Below, piece after piece: positions 11,231-22,649 of a stretch of 64,000 nucleotides of DNA. The position numbers and the translations under genes were made by a program. The notes beneath the pieces were generated by a model that searched no databases, was not told where the DNA came from, and saw nothing but the letters and a program-made list of their open reading frames with translations. Position 1 is the first letter of the stretch. Each line of letters opens with the position of its first letter. This DNA comes from Eriocheir sinensis (taxonomy: Eukaryota > Arthropoda > Malacostraca > Decapoda > Varunidae): assembly GCF_024679095.1 (NCBI RefSeq), contig NW_026112142.1, positions 132,001-196,000 of the forward strand, in the 5' to 3' direction.

Positions 11231-14200
11231 TATTTATGTGAACTGTCTTGATCTTACCACCTCTAACATGACGCAGTCGTAAGACTACAGGGCTTATTTT
11301 TTCTAGCACCCTAAAAGGTCCATTGAACAAGGGCTGGAGCTTCTTTGGTTCGCCCTTTGTACATACATGCCTTAAGTAGACCCGATCTCCTACTACCACC
11401 TGTTTGGGTTTGGATTTCCTAAACATTCTTTCTGACTCCTGCCATCCTATATCTATATTGGTCTGACATAGTTTATAGGTACGCTGCGCGACACTAGAAG
11501 TAAATGCTTTATAGCTGTCAACATCATAACAAGGTTGGAGTTTATTCTCAAGCACTTCAAAAGGAACATTTGGGTCCTGAGAGAAAAGCAAGAAAACTGG
11601 TGAATCTTTCAGAACACGATGGTAGGCAGTGTTGTAGGCGTGTGTTGCAACCGGAAGCATTTGGTCCCAGATACCGCGATTGTCCTCGCACAAAGTTCTC
11701 AAGATATTTATTAAGGTGCCATTAGGCCTTTCTATCACACCGTTTGCAGACGGGTGATAAGGAGTTGTCCTTAGATGATCAATCTGTAACAACTGAGTCA
11801 ACTCTCGTAAGAGAGTGTTGACGAACTCCTTTCCTTGATCCGTGACTAGAATCGGCGGGATGCTGTGTACACAGACTACGTTCTTGTAGAACGCAGCTGC
11901 CACTTCCTTGGCTGCCTTCGTACGAAGGGGTTGCTACCAAGAAGCGTGACAGGACGTCTATCACTGTCAGTACATACCTATAGCCTTCGTCTGAAACAGA
12001 CAAAGGTCCGACAATATCCATATGGACTCTGTCAAACGGTTGGCCAACCTCTGGATACCTCATAAGTGGAGCTGGCGGGGATCCTCTTCTTAAACCGACA
12101 ACAGACAGGACAAGATCTGACATATTGCTCCACGTCCGCCTTCATTCCCGGCCAGTACGCAAACTTGCGACAGCGTGCCAACGTAACCTTAGTGCCTCCA
12201 TGCCCTGCAGGTAGCATGGAATGCGCCAAAGCTAACGCGTTAGGCATGTAGCGTGCAGGAACGATAACCAGTCTTTTCTGCTTGTTGTATTCATCGCAAA
12301 CATCGCGGTAGAGAATGCCGTTCTCTACACACACTTCACTAAGAGGCAGTTTTTTGAAGTGCCTCTTAGCTGCATTTAACGTTACATTGCTCCTCTCTGC
12401 AACCTGTGTCTCATCTCTCTCATGTACGTTACCACCGGTGGTTTGTTCAAAAGCATGCTTCAATTCTCTCAGTTCAGGATCGCGATCCTGGTGCTCCATG
12501 AGTCCAGCAAGACTCCAATGGAGAAACTTATCCTGTTTGTCATGTCCCTCCGGAGAGGCGACAGACGTGTCCTGTCCACCCGTAAGGGTGACAGACATAA
12601 TTCGAGCATCCAATTCGCCTTCTATCACGTCACTCTCCTGATTCCTAATCCTTGACAAAAAATCTGCTACCATGTTGCTGGAGCCTGGGAGATAATCAAT
12701 ACTAAAGTCAAATTCTCCTAGAAGTGTCTGCCAGCGTGCAATCCTGCTGCTAGGTACTGTGCTTTTTAACAGCCAAGTCAGTGGTCTATGGTCCGACAGG
12801 ATGTGTATCCTATAACCCAAGATAAGGGGTCGATTAGTACTGAGGCCATAGATGACTGCTAAAGCTTCTCTCTCTACCGCTGAGTAGTTACGTTCTGCTC
12901 CATTCAGGGTTCTACTAAAATATGCTATGGGACGTAAACTACCATTTTCATCCTTTTGTTGCAACACACCACCTATTGCCTTATCTGACGCATCTGTGGT
13001 GAGATTGAAGTGCTTCCGGAAATCCGGAAAGGCTAAAACAATGTCAGTCGTTAGACTGTTCTTTAGTGTGCTAAATGCATGCAATGCCTCTTCATTCCAC
13101 TCCAGATGTGTCTTATCATTCTTGGTTACTTTCCTCCCTTTGAGTAAATTATTAAGTGGGGATGCTATCTTGGCAAAGTCTTTAATGAATTTCCTATAAA
13201 AGTTAACCAATCCCAGGAAACCTTGAAGTTCTTTGACTGTTTTCGGAGGAGTGAGTTGTTGCACCGCCTGTACCTTTGAGGGCTGAGGCTTCAAGCCAGA
13301 AGCACTAACAATGTGACCCAGATAATCTACTTGCTCTTTGAAAAAGGAACACTTATCTAGTCTTAAGGACAGGTGAGCCTTCTGCAGTCTGTCCAAGACG
13401 GCATGGAGGTTCTTTAGGTGATGGTCCATGTCTTTCCCTTGTACTATCAAATCATCAAGGTATACATGTACAATTCTTCCTGTCAGACCTATGAGAACTT
13501 GATTCATGATCCGTTGATAGGCTGCAGGTGCTGTTTTTAATCCAAAGGGGACTGTAGTGAATTCATAGAGGCCATAAGGTGTCGTGAAGGCTGTCAAGTG
13601 TTTAGATTCCTCTGCCAATGGGACTTGGTGGTAGCCCTGGCGCAAATCAAGGGAGGTGAATACTTTACTTTCCCCTAACTGTTGCAAAATGAGGTTAATG
13701 TTAGGGAGGGGATGTTTGTCATCAATCAATTCATCGTTCAGAGCGCGGAAGTCGAGACAAAGTCTGACTCCACCATCCTTTTTAGCAACGGACTAGAGGT
13801 GCGCTGTAGGGTGACGCACTAGGGCGTATAATACCCTGGGCCTCAAGGTCCTTGAGCTGAATCTCTATTTCTTTATGATATTTTACTGGTATTGGGTATG
13901 GCTTTTTATATATAGGCTTGTCATTTTTTAGCCTTAAAGTGTGAACATAATAGGGGGTAATAGTGAGTGGCTCGTTTTTTAGAGCAAACACATCAGGATA
14001 CTTGCGGGTTAAGCCCTTCAGACAGCAATTTTCCCGTTGTGAGGGTTAAAATAGCTCGTCTATCAGCTTATCGAGTACCATCTGCTTACTTGACTGGGTG
14101 ACAGGCGGCTTTGTAGCTGTTTTTGTGACAGCCGCTACACATTCATTAGTCGATGATTGATAGTATTCTGAGTGACAAGAATAAATGTGTCCCATCACTT

Positions 14201-14946
14201 CACCTGTTGGCATCTCAATAGTTTCTTCAGTTGGGTTAGCATAGGGAATGATGAATTTACCTTTGGTTTGTTTGACGTTAGGAGTTAAGGTTACTAACCC
14301 GGGAAATAAAAATGAAGAAGGGATATCATTGGACCTTGGGAGAAATAAGGCTTGCTGGGCTCTGCCAATCTCTGCCTCCAGAGTGACATACCCTGCCGTG
14401 CCTGGGAGCAAGGACGCCACGTTAATAGCGTATGCTTTCACTGGTACTTCCTCCATCTCGTCTAAAGTAGGTTTATGATCTTCTGGGTACGGGCTCATAT
14501 CGTCCGCAGCCAGGGAATGTACTTCCACTGGGTAGGCGCCCACCATTACACTAAACTGCCCAGGTGTGGCCAGCGGTGCAGCTACCACATTTTGTCTCCA
14601 CATAAATTCTAGGCCCAACAAAACTGCTGTTGGTAACACTATACCTTGTGATATTACTACAAACTTTTCTATAATTTCTCCGTGCCCAAAGTCTACTACT
14701 ACTTCGGCTATTCCTTTATTAGGGATTGAGTCCGATCTACCCCTTGTATGGAGAGAGGTTCTGTAACTATCATCTTCCCGCCTACCTTCCTAAATAAATC
14801 TTCTTCTATTAGGGACGCTCCTGCTCCTGTGTCTAGCATTGCGTAAACCATCTCCTTTTGTGCATTAGCGCCTACGCACAATCTCAACGTGAGGGCGTTG
14901 GTAGGGCCGTGGACTGCCGCAGCTACTCTGGGGTCGTTTTTTTTTT
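11121..14946 (-). pseudogene. pol: gypsy pol: protease, RT, RNase H, integrase with several breaks
   Basis: The aspartic protease motif DTGAGAS lies near 14815-14834. The frame shifts near 14735. A TAA at 14046-14048 lies in frame upstream of RT, and another frameshift is near 13790. The RT keeps LRQGYHQVP, PFGLKTAPAAYQR and the catalytic YLDD (13451-13462). RNase H follows with TTDASDKAIGG. The integrase zinc domain (H-H-C-C, about 12120-12245) and the first acidic block HMDIVGP are in one frame, with the blocks VTDQGKEF and ERPNG in another, because of a single-base shift near 11925. The segment 12032-13729 is one open frame of 565 codons. The product would have been a polyprotein processed by its own protease. 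Confidence 0.92.
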
Positions 14947-15970
14947 GGTCTTCTCGTGGTCAGGGGTGACCCAGGAGCTACGGGGTGAGGGACCGGCCGT
15001 ACTCCGGGCGCCAGGCAGCAGGCGAGACAGGCTGACGCCTGTTTCGAGTGGGCTGGTACTGAGGGTACCGAGAGCCCGTTGGTGGGTGGTAGGCACCCTA
15101 TACTGCCTTCCATATGTGCAATCGCGAGCCATGTGTCCTACATACCCACAAGCATAACATGTAGGTGGCGTGGCGTGCCGTCCTCCCCTTTGGGGTATCG
15201 GGTAACGTGACTGGCCTGGAGGGCGTGGAGGACGGGCTTGTGAGACATGTTTGGGTCCGGATGCCTGGGTGGAACAGACGTTCAGCACTTTTATTTCTTT
15301 GGCGATATCGGCATCGGATAGCTTCGACTCTGGATAAGCTTTAATATACTCATACCCTTTCTTTAATACCTTCTGTGGGTCCCCTTTCTTCCTCCGTTAG
15401 GATGAGTAAGAGGTCCGGAGGGAAAGCATCTCTGTGCCGTAAAGCGGTTATCTCAGTTAGCAAACTGGCATTGTCAGGCTTGAGAGCGATCAACTCGTCT
15501 CTCAATGTCTCCAGGCGGATGAGGAAGGTGCGGATGTTTTCTCCTGTCCGCCGTTTTGCCTCTCCCAATTCTTTCTGGAGGACCGAAAGGTCCTTACTGT
15601 GGGAAACACACGTAGGAAGTCTTCCTTTACTTTTTCCCAATCCTGTCCACATCTAGTGATACAACCGAGGAGATGATCGCGCGCTGCTCCCAGGGCATAT
15701 TGTTTGGCTAACTCAATCTTTCCGGTAGTGTCCCAATTTGCCTGTGTCCGGCTTTCAATATCCTCTATCCATTTCTTTGCTAGCTTATGGCATGGGAGGT
15801 TTGGTGATTTGCTACTTTTTCTTCTCCACCACAAAATATAAGAGTCCCTGCACTCTACTAAAATCATTCAAGGTATGACGGCTAAGTAGCGTGACAAGAT
15901 CATCATGGGCAAGGGTGATCGATTTTCCATCTCCTTTTTTGGGGGGAGGGTTCTTGCCTTCGTCTGGCAT
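14923..15970 (-). pseudogene. gag: gypsy gag: capsid region and CCHC zinc knuckle, frameshifted
   Basis: A first ATG at 15968-15970 opens a frame of 52 codons to a stop at 15812. The next homologous part (KLAKKWIEDIES onward) is in another frame to about 15610, a third (RTGENIRTFLIRLETLRDE) runs to about 15365, and a fourth carries the knuckle CYACGYVGHMARDC near 15117-15160. At least three frameshifts therefore separate the pieces. The last piece ends at a TAG (14923) shortly after a run of ten A (coding strand), across which a -1 shift enters the protease frame. Gag would have formed the particle core and bound RNA. Confidence 0.8.
14937..14946 (-). promoter_or_regulatory. Candidate gag-pol -1 slippage site: A10 run
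   Basis: The coding strand has ten A followed by CG. The gag frame reads AAA AAA AAA ACG and the protease frame is the -1 frame across the run. This fits programmed ribosomal or transcriptional slippage, but a homopolymer indel would look the same. A downstream pseudoknot was not assessed. Confidence 0.45.
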
Positions 15971-16076
15971 TTTTTAACTCTAAAGTCTTATTCCCGTAAT
16001 TCCAAGAATAACTGTCTTCTCCCTCGCTTTCGGATGTGGACATACACCAGTACAATACCAATATAAACCAATATAA

Positions 16077-16141
16077 ATCGCAAGTTTCACCACAAGTTTC
16101 ACCACAAGTTTCACCACAAGTTTCACCACAAGTTTCACCAC
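16077..16141 (-). repeat. 12-bp tandem repeat in the gypsy leader, about five units
   Basis: Unit AAGTTTCACCAC (plus strand) repeated head to tail between the primer-binding area and gag. On the coding strand it reads GTGGTGAAACTT. Confidence 0.93.
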
Positions 16142-16161
16142 CCCACACCTGACACCAATGT
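16142..16161 (-). other. Candidate primer-binding site of the gypsy element
   Basis: On the coding strand the bases right after the 5' LTR read ACATTGGTGTCAGGTGTGGG, which contains a TGGTGTCA core typical of tRNA-primed elements. The primer tRNA was not identified. Confidence 0.5.
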
Positions 16162-16787
16162 TGTAACCCGTAATCCGGGCACACAGGGTAGACGACACAC
16201 TGTTTGTATTAGTGACACTTGACTTAAAATTCTGGTACTTTAGGAGTATTTAAAGGAGTTCGTAAATGGGGTGATGAAACGGTGTCGCCTTTCTTATATG
16301 TATTTTATTCTACCTTAATACTACTTAATATTACAAAGGGTAAAAATATTGTTTAAACCAGCGACTGGCTTACGAGACTCAATGAGTCTTCAGGTTTTCT
16401 TTCACTATTGGTTACTGACGTTAACACTGGTATAATATTGAGTAAAAACTCACACAATAAAGTATCATAGAAATATAATCCTAAGTAAAACTAAGATAAT
16501 AGAACACAATAGATATGTTAGATACGCTTTCCTCTATGGCACCACTTTACTCCATACTCACAGTAGCAAAGATGATTGTTCTACCCATGTTGTCTAGGGA
16601 AGGACAACTGAGTGACCAGCAACGAACAGAGTGCTGGTTGATCTGAGGTCAAGCCTGAATAAATGCTTCTTATATAGGCAGACATACATACAGACATCGC
16701 GAGGGTAATACGTCAGGCGTGTGAGTCATACATCAAACTCACACCGAGCTCATACAATAATCTACCTAACCGACATGCTTAATTCAC
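16162..16787 (-). repeat. 5' LTR of the env-bearing gypsy element
   Basis: Near-identical to 9109-9735. It should hold the promoter and the polyadenylation signal; a motif AATAAA is not placed with confidence on the coding strand. Confidence 0.95.
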
Positions 16788-17081
16788 GCGGTGACGCAGC
16801 TTTGTTTTCATAACATTTTGTTCCGCGGTTGATCGTGTTTTGGCCGCGGTTGATTGTGTTTTGGCCGCGGTTGATTGTGTTTTGGCTTAGAGAGATAAGC
16901 GGGTGCGTTAATGGGCAATTGCAATTGTGTATAGGTTGGTAAATGAACAGTGTGTGGGGACAATCATGTCTTGGAGTCCGTGTTGTGTTTTAGCGGTCGA
17001 TACCGCTGTTGTCATCGGAAAATATTGCCGGTGAAGATGATGACACTGGAGCGAGTGGTGTCGCAGCTCGCGGGGCACCAC
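16788..17081. other. Unassigned 294-bp segment between the gypsy LTR and resumed LINE B
   Basis: Contains three tandem 21-bp units (CCGCGGTTGATYGTGTTTTGG) at 16823-16885 and no coding similarity. It is absent from LINE B copy 2, so it was inserted with or before the gypsy element, or it is a rearrangement product. Confidence 0.6.
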
Positions 17082-17400
17082 AGAGTCGTCGATCACTGGA
17101 ATAGACTCCCACCGCCAGTAGCTAGCGCACAGAGTATTAATAGCTTCAAGTCTTCATTGGATAAGTATTTCAGGGACATAAGATTTTACTGACCCTTTTC
17201 ATATGTTTCAGGCAGTGAGGTGTGGAACAGTAAAGTTAACAGGATACTGGAGCGTACCCTGTACCGAAGGTAAACGAAGATCAAACCTCTACCGGTAACC
17301 CCTGAAACTACATCTCACCCCATCGTGAGCAGTCCAACTTAAACAGACACCTCCTCATAGACCGACAGGTCTTCTGGTGTCTGTTCTTCCTATGCATTCC
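17082..17400 (+). mobile_element. LINE B copy 1, right part: end of ORF2 and 3' UTR
   Basis: Resumes with AGAGTCGTCGATCACTGG, which overlaps by about 10 bp the point where the left part stopped. It encodes WNRLPPPV, INSFKSSLDKYF and a stop at about 17190. The 3' UTR matches copy 2 up to CATCGTGAG and then switches to a different tail (CATAGACCGACAGGTCTTC, then TTCCTATGCATTCC) that resembles the LINE 3' ends at 51880-51930 and 58824-58852. Confidence 0.85.
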
Positions 17401-17690
17401 TGTGTATTCCACCTCCTCCTCCTTCTCTTTCTACCTACCCTTTTCCAGCTCCTCATTTTTTAACTCGAGATCACAGGCTTCCTTATATTTGACAGCCTTC
17501 ATAAGCACGCCGCCTGCCCTAAAAAACTGTGAGCGCGCGTGTAAACGAACTGTAGGGAAAGAAATGAATGAATGAAATAAAATGGAGGAAACCAGGGGAA
17601 AAGTGAGGAAAACAGCCGTGAGTGAAAGAAGAGGGAGGAAGAGAAAGAGTGGAGTAGGAGGAGGAGGAGGAAGAGGAGGAAACATGAAAT
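17401..17690. other. Polypyrimidine then purine-rich sequence
   Basis: A (CCT)n-like patch at the LINE tail and a GGA-rich stretch near 17640-17685. No gene was recognised. Confidence 0.4.
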
Positions 17691-17771
17691 GCAGGCAACA
17701 GAAAGCCTATTAGCTCATTACGAGGTCGCCCACTTGGGTGATTTAATCTGCTCGACAGCCACTTGGGGCTT

Positions 17772-17856
17772 GAAGAGCAGATGAAAGCAACTCGATATTG
17801 AGGAGCAGATGAAAGCACCTCGATATTGAGGAGCAGATGAAAGCACCTCGATATTC
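17772..17856. repeat. Short tandem repeat, unit about 29 bp, about three units
   Basis: The unit contains GAGCAGATGAAAGCACCTCG and lies just beyond the 3' coding end of LINE C (minus strand). Confidence 0.85.
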
Positions 17857-17859
17857 AGT

Positions 17860-20588
17860 TTACTCTACTCCCGACGCAGCGAAATGACGGTCGATTCTAT
17901 ATTTGAAGGAGTTGATGGTATTCGCATTTACTACTTCTGAAGGAAGATTGTTCCAGTGGCGGATGACTCGGTTTGAAAAGAAACTCCTTCCAATGTCTGT
18001 GTTACATCGACTCGACTGAATGGGTAAACCGTTATTTCTAGTTCTTGAGGTGGTTTGCAGTTGAAAGAAATTGGAGTAATCGACGTTATTGAACTTTTTC
18101 AGGTACTTGAAGACTTGAATCATATCTCCTCGTAGACGTCTTTTCTCCAAAGTAAAGAGATTGAGTCGCTTGAGTCGTTCCTCGTACGGTTGGGCCCTTA
18201 AGGTTGGAATCATCTTTGTGGCGCGTCGTTGAATCCTTTCCAGTAAAACAATGTCTTTTCTGTAATTAGGAGACCAGAACTGTACTGCCTACTCGAGGCG
18301 CGGTCTTACCATGGAGTTATACAAGGACAGCATCACGTCTGGCGTTTTACACTCGAAGTTCCTCGCTAAGAACCCGAGCATAGTGTTGGCTTTGTTATAT
18401 GCTTTTTTACAGTGATTCGCGTGTTTCAGGTCACTGCTGATAGTGACTCCAAGATCCTTTTCCTCCTGCATCGCCTGCAGAGGTTTCACATTCATGATGT
18501 ATGTGTGGTTATTATTTCTGGACCCAATGTGGATGACTTTACATTTGTCAACATTGAAGGACATTTGCCAATTTTCCGACCATTCGATAATGTGATTGAG
18601 GTCTTTCTGAATGATTTCGCAGTCGGTCTTTGTGAGGGCCTTTCCACCCACCTTGGTGTCATAAGCAAATTTGGATATTGTGGATTTCAGTCCTGATTCT
18701 AGGTCATTGATATACATCATGAAGAGAATGGGTCCCAGCACTGACCCTTGAGTCACTCCACTAGTGACTGGAAGACAATCGGAAGGCTGTCCGTTGAGTA
18801 GTACTCGTTGTTTTCTGCTGGTGAGCCAATCTCTTATCCACGCGATCAGATTGGCTCCAATGCCCGCCGAGTGCAGTTTCTTAAGGAGTCACTCGTGCGG
18901 TACCTTGTCGAAGGCTTTCTGAAAGTCCAGGCATATAACATCACTGGGGATGTGGGCATCCCAGTTCTTATATATACCTTGGAAGAAGTCTAATAAATTT
19001 GTTAGGCAGGAGCGCTTGTTTCTGAAACCATGCTGGGTGTCGGAGATTATATTATTGTCTTCGAGAAACTTAACAAGTTTGTCTCTAATAATCTTTTCGA
19101 GTATTTTTCGTGCCACTGACGTCAAACTTATGGGGCTGTAGTTTAATGCATCGCTTTTGTCTCCTTTTTTGAAAATCGGTGTTACGTTTGCCATCTTCCA
19201 GTCTTCCGGGACCTTGTTCAATTGAACTGACCGGTTGAATAATTATGTTAGTGAGTGGTTGAAGTATTTGTTGTTTAAGCTCTTTCATAACCGCGGGGAC
19301 AAACTATCGGGTCCCGTTGACTTGTTCGGGTCCAGTTTGTCCAAGTATTTTTTCACTTCTTGGTCGCATATTGCGTCAATTTCTAGCGGCGTGATCCCCC
19401 TCGGCGGGTCAGTGCCCTCGGGAATGGTTTCGATGTCCTCGACTGTGAATACGGATGCGAAGTTACTGTTGAGGATTCTGGCCATCTGTTTACTGTTCAG
19501 AGTTACAGATCCAGTCTCGTCTGTCAGGGAACCAATATTGGATTTTACTTTCTTTTTCAATTTGATGTATGTGAAGTCTTGATGTCGCGCGCTATTTGTT
19601 ATTCACAGTTGCGTTTACTACTCCGAATAAGGGTGCTACGAGCTCTGAGGGTGGTGTGGTACTGTGTACGGGCTTCGGTCGTGTCATTCTCTTTCATTAG
19701 ATTATAATTCCTTTTTTTTAAGGTTTACTACCCTTTTTATTTCTCTGGTCATCCACGGTGGATCTACGGCACCATTTACTCGCCTGGATTTCGTAGGCAC
19801 TGTAGCCTTTTCTACCCCCAAAAGCTTATCTTTGAAGTCGTTCCACACGTTGTTAAGTGGGTTCAAGGTCGCAGGGGGAAGCAGCTCACGGGCTAGGTTG
19901 AAATTTGCTTTTTTGTAGTCTGGTATCACTGACGGATTGTCTACGAGTTTGTGACTTATGTTGACATTAAAACGGATTAAGTGGTGATCGCAACCAGTAA
20001 TTTTCTCACCAACTTCACAGTCGCGAGTGAGGTCGGGATTACTTACTAGTACCAGATCCAGCAGATTGTTTTCTCTTGTCGGTTGAGTTACGACTTGAGT
20101 GAGGAACGAATCCTCCACCATTTCTGTAAGCCAGTTACCCTCTTGATCTCCAGTAAATTCTCCCCAGTCAATGTTAGGGCAATTAAAGTCCCCAGTTATC
20201 ATTGCTTCTTTGATTTGTGTTAGAGAGTGAAGCTATTCGTACAGGACAGTGTCGTCTGCTGCCTGTTGTTTTGGAGGCCGCAAGTCGCAAGTGTTAGTTT
20301 CTTATTATTCGCGGTTATTTCCACATAGACGGAATCGTAATTCTCTGCATCCTGTTTGTCTATTTCTATGGCTGGGAGCGTACTTTTTACGTAGCAAATT
20401 ACTCCTCCTTTCTTGTGGTTTCGATTTTTGTGGAAGCTTTCGTACCCGGGGAATGACAGTTCGGATACTAGATGTGCAGAGTTGGCCCAAGTCTCTGTGA
20501 TGGCTACCTCATCTGGTTTCTCTGTTGCAATATACGCCCTAATTTCGTAATTTTTGGGTATTCTTCCATCCCGTCCGCTGGTAATCAT
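17860..20588 (-). pseudogene. LINE C ORF2: endonuclease and reverse transcriptase, several frameshifts
   Basis: The endonuclease shows VAITETW, KKGGVICYV, then GDFNCPNIDW and GCDHHLIRFNVN. The RT has TGPDSLSPRL, TPIFKKGDKS, QHGFRNKRSCLTNLL, CLDFQKAFDKVPHE, TQGSVLGPILF and a catalytic box reading FAYDTK instead of FADDTK. The C-terminal domain contains SRTRNNG, HWNNLPSEVV and INSFKYRIDRHF. Breaks lie near 20210, 19700-19560, 19280-19220, 18890-18756 and 18289-18213. The substituted catalytic Asp alone would make the RT inactive. Confidence 0.85.
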
Positions 20589-20818
20589 GTGAGCTGAGGT
20601 GATGTGTCTTGTAGTAACCGAGGGAAAGACTTACTACTACACCACTTACTACTGAACTTTGATGCTATACTTGAGAGGTTACTACTCTACAATACTATGC
20701 AAGAGTTAACCAGCATCTTCATTCTTTCATCCCGTCCACTGGTAAAACGGTGAGCTTAGGCTGTGTGTGTCTTGTAGGAGCTGAGGGATAGGTTTACCAC
20801 TACAACATTTACGACTAT
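20563..20818. repeat. Imperfect tandem duplication, unit about 170 bp
   Basis: Segments starting with a CATCCCGTCC motif near 20565 and 20731 run on in parallel (TGTGTCTTGTAG and the following blocks). They lie at the 5' edge of LINE C and may be part of it. Confidence 0.6.
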
Positions 20819-21062
20819 ATGCTATTCCCCTACCAGTATTTCCCTAGCCCACGCGCCGACTACTAAAAAGAGAAAGCCACTCCATAAAGAAAAAGTATAA
20901 GTGTAGCTTCCACATATTGAAAAAAATGAAGGCATACATAACATTCTAACCTCGCAGGTCAGTATAATATTTTCTGGCGGCGTGGAAAAAAAAAAGGTAA
21001 AAATGTCGCCTGTTAATAAAGAAAACAGAAAATTCTGCTGTGGGAAAAATATTAACGTTAGG

Positions 21063-21106
<44 letters not shown>
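21063..21106. repeat. (CA)n microsatellite
   Basis: About 22 CA units. The preceding 20819-21062 is A/T-rich with nothing recognisable. Confidence 0.95.
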
Positions 21107-21111
<5 letters not shown>

Positions 21112-21179
21112 AAGGAGGTAGATGACGTCATTTACAAACAAGAGCTTTCCGCGTTGGTCCAATGGCGCGGCTGATTCTT

Positions 21180-22130
<951 letters not shown>

Positions 22131-22194
22131 CCTCCATTCACCGCGGCTCGTCCCTCACGCCGCTAAGTGCCTCTCCGCGTCTGCATCTGCCATT

Positions 22195-22386
22195 GGTCAG
22201 TATTCTTAGACGCTTTCGCCTCGCACATCAATAATTTCCAAAGGCTGAAGAGGAGATCAGTCGAGGTCTAATGAGTGTTTTGTTACATTCATGGCGCAGA
22301 GGAATGATCACACTACCACTAGGGTCATAAATTACCCCTGGAAATGCCCACAACTCCTAGGAAAGCCTTGCCAAATGTATGCTCCA
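22195..22386 (+). mobile_element. MITE family M1 copy
   Basis: Shows the family end (AGTATTCTTAGACGCTTTCGCC), ATTTCCAAAGGC, the core CTAGGGTCATAAA and AAAGCCTTGCCAAATGTATG. The far end is lost. Confidence 0.75.
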
Positions 22387-22589
22387 TTGTGTTTTCCGCG
22401 CCGCCGTTCAGCGTACAACTTCTCACTCGTGTAAAGGAAGCCGTCCCCGCCGAGGTGCAGCGGAGAGCGATTCGTTTCAGAGTCTTTGGTTTTATTTTCT
22501 AGCTCGTCATATAAATTAGGAGAAGTCTTTCAGCAGCGGCGAGGCACGGCGAGGCACGGTGAGGCACAGGGAGGCACGGCGAGGAAGGC

Positions 22590-22649
22590 TGGATCAGTAT
22601 TCCCAGACGCTGCCGACTCCCACAACTATTTCCAAAGGCCAGAAAGGTG
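22590..22649 (+). mobile_element. MITE family M1, left half of a copy split by the BEL/Pao element
   Basis: Contains CAGTATTCCCAGACGCTGCC and ATTTCCAAAGGCCAGAAAGGTG. It continues at 29102 with AGGTGATCAGTCGGG, as in uninterrupted copies. The duplicated AGGTG is the target-site duplication. Confidence 0.85.

Larger units (their letters stand above)
9109..16787 (-). mobile_element. Ty3/gypsy-type LTR element with an env gene (errantivirus-like endogenous element)
   Basis: A complete 7.7-kb unit with direct LTRs of 627 and 626 bp and, on the minus strand, gag, protease, RT, RNase H, integrase and env in that order. By eye the LTRs differ by one T in a T run (near 9240 versus 16293). No matching target duplication is seen directly outside the LTRs: the left flank is LINE B, but the right flank is about 290 bp of other sequence before LINE B resumes. 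All genes except env carry frameshifts or stops. The errantivirus-like reading comes from the furin-type site and fusion-peptide pattern in env; phylogeny was not possible here. Confidence 0.92.
17690..20600 (-). mobile_element. LINE C (CR1/Jockey-group) with endonuclease and RT, broken
   Basis: Runs on the minus strand from an endonuclease N-terminal region near 20588 to a C-terminal end at 17860 plus a 3' UTR. It belongs to the same broad group as LINE A, B and D but is a distinct family. The 5' end lies next to a short tandem duplication (20563-20818). A fragment close to its C-terminus is found at 59366-59640. Confidence 0.85.
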
